NCBI GenBank assembly: GCA_020747015.1
Contig: JAGTJM010000013.1
Span: 682,001 to 746,000, forward strand
Length of the DNA: 64,000 bases
From: Pyrenochaeta sp. MPI-SDFR-AT-0127
Lineage: Eukaryota > Ascomycota > Dothideomycetes > Pleosporales > Cucurbitariaceae
Reading direction: 5' to 3'
The notes beneath the pieces were generated by a model. It made no database searches. It was not told where the DNA came from and saw only the letters and a list, made by a program, of their open reading frames with translations. The translations under genes were made by a program, and so were the position numbers. Below, piece after piece: positions 46,190 to 56,629 of this stretch (positions are counted from its first letter, which is position 1; each line of letters opens with the position of its first letter).

Positions 46190-46993
46190 ATGCTGCTCAA
46201 TATATCTTTTCCCACCGTCCTCGTTACCTGGCTTAGCATCTCGATTGCCGCAGCCTCGGACCCTCCACTCGCGGACGCGCAAAACTCCATCGTCAAGCGT
46301 CAACGGCTCGAGGCTCTTCCTCAGCGTGCTGGCCCTGAGCATATCAACTGGCAGCCCTCTCTTGACTTTGATAGGGACAGTTGCTACCACGTGCCCGTCA
46401 TCAATGCCGCGGGGACAGTCAACGAAGGTCAGAATCCTGCCGGCTCGCATTGCCGTCAGGGCTGGATGTTGAGCAATACGAATGTCTACGTGCGTGGACA
46501 CTGCCAGACGAAGAACAACGTGAAATGGTGCATCCAGATCTACGACTACTACTTTGAGGCCGACCTTCCAAGCCACAGACACGATATTGAGCACATTGCC
46601 GTTGTGTTCAAGAACGACAAGTTCGAGCGCATCAGTGTGTCATGCCACAGCAAGTGGGACTCTCGCGGATACAACGATGTGAGATGGCACGATGGCGGAT
46701 CACATGCAAAGATTGTCTACCACAAGGACGGAGCGAGCACGCATTGCTTCCGATATGCCAGGGCGAACGACGAGCCACCGGAGAACCACGCCGGGCACTG
46801 GTTCCGAGGTGCGTTGGTGGATTGGTTTCAGGGGCTTAACAACAACCAGCGCAATATCTTGAATTCGCACTCGTTTGGGCAGGCTGGGTTCGCGATTAAG
46901 GATTCATCGTGGTGGTGTGCCATTACTGCGGTCATTCCCGAGTTGCGCAATCCTGGTGACTGTGAGAAGTGCAAATACGCAGGCAAATGTTAG
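46190..46993 (+). CDS. Secreted NLP (necrosis- and ethylene-inducing-like protein, NPP1 family)
   Basis: This is a single-exon gene of 267 residues with a signal peptide (about 1-22, hydrophobic core VLVTWLSISIAAA) and a dibasic KR at 36-37 that may mark a propeptide. The NPP1 domain is recognised from the pattern around SDCY-like DSCYHVPV, QGWML, VKWCIQIYDYYFEAD, the signature heptad region at 128-134 and the C-terminal WWCAITAVIPE. Family members are secreted by plant-associated microbes; some lyse dicot cells by binding sphingolipids, others are non-toxic. Here the heptad reads SHRHDIE, differing from the consensus at its first and sixth positions, so activity cannot be assumed. Cys-rich ends (CEKCKYAGKC) suggest extra disulfides. 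The gene stands alone, which is normal for effector-type genes. Confidence 0.85.
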   Translation: MLLNISFPTVLVTWLSISIAAASDPPLADAQNSIVKRQRLEALPQRAGPEHINWQPSLDFDRDSCYHVPVINAAGTVNEGQNPAGSHCRQGWMLSNTNVYVRGHCQTKNNVKWCIQIYDYYFEADLPSHRHDIEHIAVVFKNDKFERISVSCHSKWDSRGYNDVRWHDGGSHAKIVYHKDGASTHCFRYARANDEPPENHAGHWFRGALVDWFQGLNNNQRNILNSHSFGQAGFAIKDSSWWCAITAVIPELRNPGDCEKCKYAGKC

Positions 46994-47280
46994 GATGCAT
47001 GTGTTTGATTAGTCAGATGTTTATGGGTTTATCATTGCCGGAGGCAATCAAGTCTTTGGGTTCGGCATGCTTGCGCTCCTTCCTCGGTGCTGCGGAGAAA
47101 GCGCTCGCTCTTGGCGGTGGAGATCCAATATGCAAAGGCTCGTTACACAAGATACCTTTCGGAAATTCTCTTTGATTTGATGCCAATAGTCTAGTTCGTG
47201 TCACTTTTGAATAGAAGCATTCGTTTATCAAATGTATGAGCAAAGCACTGATGTTCATAAAACTACGGAGACTTTTTGAT

Positions 47281-48769
47281 CTATAGTACGACCTTGTTAG
47301 GGGCCTCCTGCTCCTCTGGCTCGTCGAAGATGTTGATGCTCCAGCGTGGCTTGTCTAAAGAAATGGTTAGTCATGGCCCTCATCGAAAAGCTTGATGCGT
47401 GAAGAGTGACTTACTCGCGGTGTACGGGACATTATATCGTCTTCTGCCTTGGTGCTCATCAGAGAACTTCTGGATAGCGGCAATCTCGTCCTCGCTCAGC
47501 TCAATCTCCTTGAAGTTCTCGGCAATCCTGGCTGGGGTGACGGACTTGGGAATGACGGAATGGCCACCGACCTGGCTCCATGCCAGAATGACTTGGGCAG
47601 GGGTAGCACCCTTCTTCTCGGCAATAGCCTTGACTTCAGGGCGGGTGATGAGAAGAGGAATGTCAAAGAAGTTGTTGCCAAAGGCCGAGTAGGCGGTGAT
47701 GTGAATGTTCTTCTCCTTGGCGTAGGCGACGAGCTCCTTGCTGGGGAGGATGGGATGACGCTCAATCTGGTTGACGGCGGGCACGAGGTCGGTCTTCTCC
47801 ACCAGCGCCTTCAGCGTCTTGTATGTGAAGTTGGAGACACCCACGGAGCGGACCTTGCTCTTGGGCAGCTTGTTCACGGCCTTCCATGTCTCGCTGTTGG
47901 GGATCGAGTTGTCAATATTGACCTCGTTGGGGTCGGCCGTGGCAGGGAAGAGATCCGAGTGAGGGTCCTTGCCGGGGCCAAAGTTGACGGGCCAGTGAAT
48001 GAGGTACAGGTCGAGGTAGTCGAGCTCGAGCTCGGCCAAGGTGTCGTCAAGGGCGGCCTCGACGTGGGCAGGGTCGTGCTGGGTGTTCCAAAGCTTGGAT
48101 GTGATGAAGATGTCTTCACGCTTGAGGCCTGGGATGTCGGCAAAGGCACGCTTGATGCCCTGGGCGACCTCTTTCTGGTTCTCGTAGCTGTAATTGGCGG
48201 AAAAACTCGTTAGCTAGCTTCTTGGGGGTGATGGCGTCGAGGCAGAGAGGGCAGAGGGCCATAGCTCCAACGTCGCTTCTCTTCCCCACCGAGGGGCATC
48301 CTAGTCCCAGCCTTTGACCAGTATTTTGCGGACATCTTCGTGCGCCTGCACAAGACAAGGAGAGTAGCGCGAGGGCTGGCTGATGCGCGGGGGTTTCGTG
48401 TACGTACATCTTTGCGAGGTCCTGTCGGCAGAAAGAAATGTTAGCCAGTTGTCACCAAAAACCCCGAAATTCCGGTGACGGCGCGCTCTCAATGCACACG
48501 CAGCAGAGTTGGGGGGACTGGATTCGGCGTTTCAAAGCCTTTTGCTGTACTTACAAGGTGTCGGTATCCAATCTTCAGGGCTTCGTAGACGCCATTGCCA
48601 ACCTCACCAGGAGCGGCCTGCCAGGTGCCATAACCCAATTGACTGCAGAGAAGAAGCTCGTTAGCAAAGACTCCCAATTGGTGTGTAGAGTAGTGCCTGG
48701 TAGACAGCGGACAACAACATACGGGATCTTGTGGCCAGAGTTGAGGGTGACGGTCTTGCCGGACGACAT
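47281..48769 (-). CDS. Aldo-keto reductase (NADPH-dependent)
   Basis: This is a cytosolic TIM-barrel reductase of aldehydes and ketoses, 331 residues in five exons: 48769-48723, 48642-48555, 48421-48408 (14 nt), 48187-47415 and 47354-47281. The catalytic tetrad is complete: Asp46, Tyr51 (in DLAKIYENQ), Lys81 (ITSKLW) and His114 (DLYLIHWP). GVSNFTYKTL, AVNQIERHP and VIPKSVTPARIAENF (NADPH contacts) follow the family. Splicing restores SGHKIPQLGYGTWQ and IGYRHLDLAKIYENQ. Introns 2 and 3 (133 and 220 nt) are unusually long for this window and flank the 14-nt exon. It is nearest to fungal glycerol dehydrogenase or xylose-reductase-like AKRs (inference). Confidence 0.9.
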
Positions 48770-49602
48770 TCTGAAAGATGTGTAGACGAAGTTGGAGGGA
48801 AGAAAAGAATTACGGGTGATGCAAGATCGAGGCCATGAAGGTGGGAGGGTCCGTCTTAAGTAATTCATCGCGACACCGCTTTAGCCCTCACAGCCGGCCG
48901 AATGGCATCATATGTCGTGCAGAAATTATTCCATCGCGTGGGGTGCTCTGGCACAAATAGCAAGGGAGCACCCAGCATACGGGCCTCAACTGCAGATGGC
49001 GGGATAATTGTTTACATTGGCGACAGCGAGATACCCCGCTGGCGTCATTGGCGGCGGTTTTGCCCTACAGCGGCCGCTGTGGCGCGGGGCAGACCTCGGT
49101 GGGAAAGCGACCGAAGGGCCTCAACACTTGTATGAGTCCGCCAGATATGTCCGCGAGAAGACGCTACTAAATAGGCCATCATCATGTGGCTGTACGAGGA
49201 AAGGAAGACCGTGATGGACATCTGGGCAAAAGCTACCATAGCCATGATACCGCGCACATCCCATGCACCAGAGTCGCAGCATCTCTTCATCGCCTTTTTC
49301 AGCGTCTACTTTCACCTACCGCTTAGCACCGAGATGGTTTAGTCTAGTGGGTTTGAAATGCTGTGCTATCTACGTGAATACGAGTAAAACTGTGCAATGA
49401 GCAACAACCTGTGTGATATCCACTGTTGCTCTCTGACCATGGATATCTTGCCAGTGGGATAAGAAGACAGTGTTCTCACGCACAGAGAACATAATCAAGG
49501 CCGGCCACAAATATCAGTATCAAAGCAATAGGCAAAAGCGGCATGTATAACCTTAGGAATTCCCCAAAGGTCGAAAAAAAAAATCTATTGAACATTACTT
49601 AA
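48770..49602. other. Intergenic region, 0.8 kb
   Basis: This is the aldo-keto reductase promoter and the 3' flank of the glycosyltransferase gene. A run of ten A lies near 49574-49583. No coding pattern is seen. Confidence 0.5.
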
Positions 49603-51068
49603 TCATTCCGAAACCAATGCTTCTAATGTAATTGCATCGCTTCGCTCCTCGTCCGTTATTATCTCCGTCGAATTGGACTTAATTTCGTCATCTTCATCAA
49701 ACTCGTCCTGTTCCCAGGGCTGTTTGGCCCGGGTCTCGTCTTCCCACGCAACTTTAATGGGCTCCACCTCTTTTATGACAACCTCGTCCTGTCTGCCCAA
49801 GAGGCTTTTTTGTATCACCTCGGCCAGAGCTTGTACCACAGTCCCTGTACCGCCGGCATGGACCTGGTCCTTCCCCAAAGTGTAATGTCGAATGAAATTG
49901 CCGTTGCAGTCTGACACTCCAATGTTCCCGGAAGCCTCGTTTTGTGACTTGAAATCGGGGTAGCCCATGGCATCGTCACACGGAATTCCGACAATAGTCT
50001 GGGGCGTTTTGCCAAAGTCGTACCGAATGTACTCCGAAAAGGCGCGCTGCTCATGACTCCACTCTCCCTTCCACTGGGCACATCCAGGGTACCGTACTTC
50101 AGTTGTGCAATTGCCCCATGCCTCGAGCATTTCAAAGGTGAGATTGTTGTTTTGAGATATGACGAAACCTCCGTTGAGGACAGGAACTCCTTTGCTATCG
50201 GTGCTGATTGACTTTCCTAGAAACGAACATGCGTCAGCAAATACGGATATCTAGGTTATACGTGTGGAAACTCACCATCCCTGAACTCTTCAGTATCATG
50301 GGGTAGAGCCATAGAAGTGTGCTTTGCGATACCCCAGCGATTGAACATCCATTCGAGAGGAACTTCCAGATGCGAGACAACGACATCGGCGTCCATTGCA
50401 ACAATGAATTGATAGTCCGGAAGAAGTTCCTTAAACACGTGCGGTCTGATCCAAGTAGGGTAGTGATCAGGCATGTTTAGCGCCTGGTAATACCTATACT
50501 CGTATCCGTGAATCATGGCGTAGAGGTAGTGGTTCGCAATCGCATGCGATACAAGCCCGGTGCCGCTAGACTGCAGAGTCTCCCAATCCAATTTACCACC
50601 AGGATCCAAAATTTGGTTGTCGCCCGTCGGAACACGTGTGTCAATGTCGACAATGAGTAGCTTTTTCCCCAGAGGTTCTTGCCATGTTGATTCGTTCCCA
50701 TATGCACCGGAAAAGTATTTTCCCTTGGAATCTCGATAGTAGTGTTGGGTTGGGTCAACCTTTATCGTCTTGAAAAGGGTGGTGATCGCATTGCGCAGCT
50801 CAGCTGCCTCGGCCGACTCGGGGGTCTCATGAAACTCGCGAGACTCAGTAGTTGATTCTGAGGACCTGAACAGCGTTAGATGTAGCCATCAAAGTTGTGG
50901 TGGGATACTATACGCATTAGACACCCTTGTAACACTCTCCGAAGCTACCAACTCGTTTGACCGACGGACAGACCCTTGAAAATAAATGGTGGACCATACG
51001 ACAAATAGGGCGATGACGACAAGGTATTGCCGTTGAGCACCCAGTAGCATCTTTGGTTCCACCAACAT
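49603..51068 (-). CDS. Type II membrane glycosyltransferase (nucleotide-diphospho-sugar transferase fold)
   Basis: The protein has 452 residues. Exons are 51068-50914, 50865-50276 and 50216-49603. A single N-terminal helix (YLVVIALFVVWSTIYF, about 14-30) followed by a Ser/Glu-rich stem gives the Golgi type II layout. The lumenal domain has KKLLIVDIDTRV, HGYEYRYYQALN, the metal-binding DxD in FIVAMDADVVV (Asp210, Asp212), VLNGGFVISQNN and QRAFSEYIR. This resembles the GT-A fold of the GT34 (Gma12/Mnn10) and related groups, but I cannot fix the family. The C-terminal tail is very acidic. It lies head to head with a second glycosyltransferase gene. The first splice donor (gtatag) is weak but gives the only in-frame junction with a good branch site. 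Confidence 0.8.
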
Positions 51069-52401
51069 GATGAAGAAATGAATGTGTGAACGAAAGGAAA
51101 GGCGCTGCTCGAAAATAATCGGTCTTGGAGGGGACTAGGAGGTCATCATATCGACCCCTTAGGAGGCTTATCGGTAGCATGGGCGTCGGCCTTGCCGTGA
51201 CCGCTAAGCTCTTGACAGAAATGGAGGATCGGTGTTGACGACTAAGCCATTTTCATCCTTACTTTTCTGTTCCAGCTTGTTCAAGGACTTTAGTTGAGCT
51301 CGTTGTGGAGCGCGAACGGCTGGACAAATATCCGAGCATGGCCATTGGCTGAGAAATTGGGGATTATCGAATCCAGACGAGGCGCAGAGGAATGCTCCTA
51401 TTGTTAGCCAAAAAATGGCTGGCCCGATCATTTGGTGGCTTCGGTAACCACGGAATGTGACTGGACCGCTTCCCAAGTTTTGCGCGGGATTGATTCAATT
51501 TTGCGCTAATGAAGCACTGACACAGGCGTAATCGGGAGGTTCTTTGCTTTGTCCAGGCGTGTACCTAGGCCAAGCTTCACGATGGAGCGCCAGACCCTTT
51601 TACCACGCCTCGAATTCACGAAATATGCCGCCTTTTGCTGATCATAATCGTATTGGATCTGCTGTTGAATTTGGTGTGTGGTTTTGCTGCAACATCTCGA
51701 AGTTGGACGCTTCTATCGTAGCAGCCCAGGTTCCATGGCATGCTATATTGGAGGGTGTGGATTGGGGCTATACAAATGCGACTCCACCGTTAGATGACCG
51801 AATGTGATGGTACATGTTGGAACATAGAGATTACTTACATGTTCACCTTATGGGGCAGTTTGAACTGGCACAAACTCGAAAGTCAGGGCCAGCCCATCTG
51901 AGTGGTATGGGCACTGGGACCATGGTCGGGCACCTCCACATAACCTGGGATCTGACTTACGCCCATAAGGATCCACGATCAAAATACCTGGGGAGCGGAA
52001 ACGGTGGGCAGCACTTGTTCGGTTGGTGAGAAGAAAAGTTGGGACTGGCGGGGGCATACCAAAAGAATCCAGGTGGGGCTGGAGATGCCGCCTATCGTGG
52101 ACTAAGCTCCTGCCAAGCTCCGAACCGAGTTTAAGGCTGGAGATCAAGGAGATCCAGATTATTTCCTCGACGCCACCAGCTGAACATGCCAATTTCCACC
52201 CCCTTTCGTTTTGCCTGTGCGCGGGATCGAAAAAACTAAAAGTGCCTACGCAACCTGCAGGGGATGTTTCGGACCTGTGTCATTGAGATCGGTGGCTCAG
52301 AATCGATACCATACTGACCCAACCTGAGGCTCAGTCCTTTGTTTCTCCCCTTCACTCCCCTTAACCCTCCTTCGCCATGGTCATCTTCTAGTCGACTGTA
52401 C
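51069..52401. other. Shared divergent promoter region of two glycosyltransferase genes
   Basis: There are 1.3 kb between two divergent starts. One 90-codon ORF on minus (51204-51476) has no family content. Any shared control elements would lie here. Confidence 0.45.
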
Positions 52402-53355
52402 ATGAGCACGATGAAACTTGGAATTTCACGTCGCCATGGCATCATCATTTCCATTGCTGCTCTTTTTTCTACCCTAATTTTGTTTTACCTAGTCGCGATC
52501 GACGGAGTTCCTCACCAGATATCCATTCCGTTTTCTCGACAAGCTCAGCATCCACAATGGTTAATTGCGACTATGAGTCCTGCGCATGGCATTCAGCGCC
52601 GCATGATAATTCGCCAGACATGGCAGAAATTATTTTCTGATCCTAGCCTTTGGACGACCCGATTCGTCGTTTCGCGATCCACAAACCCCACATGGCAGGC
52701 ACTTGTTGATGCTGAAAACGAAACGTACGGCGATATCATACAGCTCTCACACCTAGAAGAGAACAGCCATGTTGCCAACACTGTGAAGACGATTGAGTTC
52801 TTCAAGTATCTGACGAGGATGGAGACGAACACGGAGACGGAAACCAGCGTCCTACCTGGCTTCCAGACGAAGAAGTGGAGTTTTGTCTCGAAGATCGACG
52901 ATGATTCATTTCTGGATGCAAAGTCGTTCTATCATAATTATCTTTTACCCTTACAAAACGGCACCCGAACCATCATTGCACGTACCATACACATGCCAAA
53001 CTACACCGTTCCAGGTGGCCAATTTTACACTATGACGTCTGATATGGTGTCTCTGCTCGCCAACTTGCACACCGACAACCCGATCGCAGACGAGGCCGAG
53101 GATGTTTTGGTTGGCCGATTGCTATACGAAGCGAATCAGGACTGGTTACACATCGATTTGCCGAACCCGATTGCGTTTGACTATGAAGCGACAGACTTGC
53201 GAGAGGAAGGAAAGGCTTTTGCTGCCGAGGACGCAGATCTAAGTGGTTGGAGACATGCTGTTGGCCCAGAAGCTATAAACCCGCATAAATTGAGGGATGA
53301 CGAGACATATATCAAAGTTGCAGCATGCTTTGATAAAGAAGGGGTAATAGTCTAG
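52402..53355 (+). CDS. GT31-type galactosyltransferase-like protein (C-terminus may be truncated)
   Basis: This is a type II membrane protein of 317 residues. ATG 52402 is chosen because it places the signal anchor (HGIIISIAALFSTLILFYLVA) near the start; the upstream frame lacks an ATG. The lumenal domain shows the GT31 hallmarks in order: RRMIIRQTW (66-74), VANTVKTIEFFKYL, the metal-binding WSFVSKIDDDSFL (Asp166-168), TVPGGQFYTMT and the EAEDVLVGRLL acidic motif (Glu233, Asp234). It would transfer a sugar in the Golgi; donor and acceptor are unknown. The frame stops at 53353-53355 just after a GGGG run, but the next frame stays open for about 380 nt (listed separately), so the real protein may be longer. 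Confidence 0.8.
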   Translation: MSTMKLGISRRHGIIISIAALFSTLILFYLVAIDGVPHQISIPFSRQAQHPQWLIATMSPAHGIQRRMIIRQTWQKLFSDPSLWTTRFVVSRSTNPTWQALVDAENETYGDIIQLSHLEENSHVANTVKTIEFFKYLTRMETNTETETSVLPGFQTKKWSFVSKIDDDSFLDAKSFYHNYLLPLQNGTRTIIARTIHMPNYTVPGGQFYTMTSDMVSLLANLHTDNPIADEAEDVLVGRLLYEANQDWLHIDLPNPIAFDYEATDLREEGKAFAAEDADLSGWRHAVGPEAINPHKLRDDETYIKVAACFDKEGVIV

Positions 53356-53726
53356 GCCACTATGAGTTAGAAGAGGAGGATCATGCCAATAACCCAGAGC
53401 TAAGCCAACCAGGTGTGGAGGCTAATTTCCAAAGCGATCATAGTCCTGGCTTTCCGCTTCAACTACTCGATTGCTCAGAGGGGTGGGGCGTCTGCAAAGA
53501 AATTCATAGGAGCTTCGACGAATCATTTGCCAAAACGGTATGCAGTGCCGAAATTATCGCTTATACCCAGTGGAATGTACCCAGATCCGTCCAACCCACT
53601 TGTAATGGCCTGCATAGAACAAGATCCTTGAATTGTCAAAGCGATATGAAAGTCACCGTAACGAGAAAAGAATCAATCTATGGATACGCCATCGGCCAGA
53701 TAGCACACAAGATGAACCATTTTTGA
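53344..53726 (+). other. Open frame continuing the GT31 gene after a possible frameshift
   Basis: In the frame one base off the GT31 gene, an open stretch runs from just after the GGGG at 53341-53344 to TGA at 53724-53726, about 127 codons, with protein-like composition (Glu/Asp-rich start HYELEEEDHANN, then Cys/Trp-bearing LLDCSEGWGVC). It has no ATG of its own near its start, which fits a continuation rather than a separate gene. The alternative is a chance ORF in the 3' region. Confidence 0.35.
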
Positions 53727-54601
53727 TCCTCATTCTCTGCTCATTCCATGCAGATTCTGTCTAATGTTTTCCCCAATTTTGGTACACAAGCAACTCAAGA
53801 GCCAAAACTTGCACCAACATAATAAATCAATTATATCGGCGCAAAGACGGTGAGGTAGTCGATACCTTATAAGTTGATCTTTAAACATCTATCAAACCTG
53901 AAACCTGGCGGGAAGAGAATAGCGCCTTACGAGCAAGACGCTCCCATGGCTTGTTGCTACATGTTACATCTCATGATGACTTTCATGATATCGGATTGAA
54001 GTGTCAGGCTCCAGTGATGGATTATGCCTCAATACAGACAAGTGTAACGTCTTGAAATGGATCAACATCTGAGCCATCCACCTTTCCGAGGAACATACTA
54101 AGCCCACCGATAGCACGTCTTACTAAACGACCAGCCTTGTAATTAAAAGCCTCCAGTATCTCTCCTAACGCTAGTACAAGAAGAATGATGTTGTAGCAAA
54201 ACCTTTTAGTATGGAATTACTACCAGTGTGCTTCTTTGAAGCAAGCGCACATCCTGAGACTTTGCGCACACGCTCGTTTGCAGTTTTGGTACAGCTCTTT
54301 TGATGAACGAAAATTGCCTCATACTTCTTTCTATGTTGTTGGAAAACACTCTTGTGTTCAACACTCGCAAAACGAAAATCACTTGTGCACCATTGTGCGA
54401 GAACGAACGCAGTGTGGTTCAACTCTGATTCAACTCATTATTGATGATTACACAGATCAATGAAACTGTAGGTTCTATTTTTAGCTTCAGCTGAGCAGCG
54501 AATGGTCACATGCAATCATAGCCTTCAAGCATTGCGGGGAAAATCTCACCTCAACAGGTTGTTGCATCAACTCGAATGATGAGACGAGATACCATGCCAC
54601 A
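53727..54601. other. Intergenic region upstream of the HET gene
   Basis: This is AT-rich with no supported coding sequence. It holds the HET gene promoter. Confidence 0.5.
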
Positions 54602-56629
54602 ATGGACGAACTATTGGATTATGAGTATACACAGCTCTCGCATCGAAGCGACATTCGCCTTATCTCTCTTCTTCAAGCTTCAAATTATGAAGACCCAATA
54701 CAAATCTGTATCTCACACCACATGAGACTGTCCTCACGAATGAAACGAGTTTTCAACCTTGACTCCGCCCTACAAGATGCTAAACGTGACCTGGAGAGAA
54801 TAAGCATAGAGTGGGAAGACCATGATATACTACGTGCATTAGGACAGTTGGGAAGTGAAGGGATTTCCGCATCCGAATCCCTGCAAAAAAATTCCGAATT
54901 ACAACGACAACATGAAGACGCACGCGCAAAAGTGAATATGCTTGAACAAGAGTTCCGAGCGCATAAGTGTGACCAGCTACACCGCATCAGAAAGTGGAGA
55001 AAGGCAGACCTACCTCGCTACGAGGCTATATCGTATGCATGGGGCACAGATACAAAAACTGAGAGTGTCATTATCGACTCCGGAGCCAGCCAAAGTACAC
55101 TGCGCGTTCGCTGTAATGTTGCGAAGATGTTGCGAGTCCTCCGATACCAGACCAAACCCCGATGCGTTTGGATTGATTCCATCTGCATCAACCAAATCGA
55201 TACACGCGAAAAAGAAAATCAGGTCAGACAGATGGGTCAGATATACGCCGATGCCGTTCGTGTCATCGTTTGGCTAGGTCTTTACAGAGATCGGCATGGT
55301 CCAACACGACAATTAGGATGCAGATCCTGTATTAGTCGGATACTTCAAGGCGAACAGTCATTCTGCGACACATGTCTTGCTCAGCGCACAAGAGAGGTGA
55401 TTAGGCGCGACTGGTTCTCCCGCCGCTGGATTATCCAGGAGGTAGCCCTTGCCTGCGAAGCTCGTATCCTCTACGGTGATGGCACATCAGTGGACTTCCA
55501 AGATTTTGCGAAATCCACAAAGGCTCAACTCCAGCTTTATGACCAGCCGTCCTCCCAGAAGGAACTTACTCTAGCTGACCGAGAGGTTTTGAAGAGACTG
55601 GAAGCCCTGGCAACACTACAATCCTTGAACAGCCTCGAGTTCCGCGCTTGGGAGATGAGAGATCTCTTGCTCGAGTTCAGTGCGGCGCAGTGTTCGGATG
55701 GTCGAGATATCCTGTATGCGTTGAACAGTCTCAGCATTAACCCTGTGTTTGTTAGTTACCACGAAATGCACCCTGTGGAGCACGCATTCTCTGAATTTGC
55801 ACGGCGAGAGGCCACCACTAACTTGGCAGCATTGCTTGCCTGTGCGGGGGCTTACCCGCCGAAAGTGGGTAGTGATATGCCTACTTGGGTACCAGATTGG
55901 AGAACAACAAGAGTATATCATCCGCTCAGCGAGAATTGTTACCAAAACTGCAAAGAGTCTCAAAAGTTCTTCAACAATGGAAACATGGGGAGAGTTGAGA
56001 TTGATGATAAGAATCTTTGTTTTGATGCTTATGAGGTTGATTCTGTTAGACTTGTTTCCCTTGATCGCAAACCTAGTGCGTGGGGAAACTTCTATGCGGA
56101 CTTCAGGAAGTTGAACATGCAAGAAGTCAATGCTACAGAATTAGCCCAAACGCTTTCTGCAGGCTTCGCATTTACCTCGGAAGATGATCAGGCAGACCTG
56201 CCTCTTTTGCTTAGTCGAGAACGCTCAAAGGAGTTTCTTCTTCAGGCAAGGATAGCTCAATCTCAGATAACGAGCTCTCTAGACAGGTCAGACCAACCAG
56301 CTTTTCCAAAGCGCATACCTCAGACGATGATGGGACGCACCTGTTTCTTCACAAAAAGTGGAGCATTTGGCATTGGCCCACAAGGAATTGAAGATGGGGA
56401 TCTGATTATACGCGTACCGGGACGTCTAATTTTTCTCGCGATACGTCCTACAGAACGAAGTTTTCCAGCTACAGGAAGCAAACGTAGAGCGTTTCATGCT
56501 GCCATTGATCCCAGCTTTGCTGATAGCGTCCATGGAAAAACTATTACAACCTTAATTGGCGAGTGTTATGTACCAGAACTAGCTTATAATCCCTCAATTC
56601 AACACAATATTAATGTAATATTAGTGTAG
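54602..56629 (+). CDS. HET-domain protein with coiled-coil insertion and paired CxxC motifs
   Basis: This intronless gene encodes 675 residues. The HET (heterokaryon incompatibility) domain is clear: IRLISLLQ (about 18-25), YEAISYAWGT (140-149), WIDSICINQ (190-198), QVRQMGQIYADAVRVIVWLG and RDWFSRRWIIQEVALA. HET domains of characterised proteins trigger regulated cell death after non-self recognition. Between the first strand and YEAISYAWG lies about 110 residues not found in the standard layout, with a predicted coiled coil (about 57-122). A second insertion before the RRW motif carries Cys240, 243, 255 and 258 in two CxxC pairs, a possible zinc ribbon. The C-terminal half has the common LLACAGAYPPK and GRTCFFTKSGAFGIGP...GECYVPEL blocks, so the protein looks full length. 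There is no NACHT or NB-ARC partner nearby. Confidence 0.9.
   Translation: MDELLDYEYTQLSHRSDIRLISLLQASNYEDPIQICISHHMRLSSRMKRVFNLDSALQDAKRDLERISIEWEDHDILRALGQLGSEGISASESLQKNSELQRQHEDARAKVNMLEQEFRAHKCDQLHRIRKWRKADLPRYEAISYAWGTDTKTESVIIDSGASQSTLRVRCNVAKMLRVLRYQTKPRCVWIDSICINQIDTREKENQVRQMGQIYADAVRVIVWLGLYRDRHGPTRQLGCRSCISRILQGEQSFCDTCLAQRTREVIRRDWFSRRWIIQEVALACEARILYGDGTSVDFQDFAKSTKAQLQLYDQPSSQKELTLADREVLKRLEALATLQSLNSLEFRAWEMRDLLLEFSAAQCSDGRDILYALNSLSINPVFVSYHEMHPVEHAFSEFARREATTNLAALLACAGAYPPKVGSDMPTWVPDWRTTRVYHPLSENCYQNCKESQKFFNNGNMGRVEIDDKNLCFDAYEVDSVRLVSLDRKPSAWGNFYADFRKLNMQEVNATELAQTLSAGFAFTSEDDQADLPLLLSRERSKEFLLQARIAQSQITSSLDRSDQPAFPKRIPQTMMGRTCFFTKSGAFGIGPQGIEDGDLIIRVPGRLIFLAIRPTERSFPATGSKRRAFHAAIDPSFADSVHGKTITTLIGECYVPELAYNPSIQHNINVILV

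Noticed and set aside
47449..48213. 254-codon plus-strand ORF opposite the aldo-keto reductase
   Set aside because: It is the antisense shadow of a strongly conserved minus-strand exon with a full catalytic tetrad; the low frequency of stops comes from codon bias.
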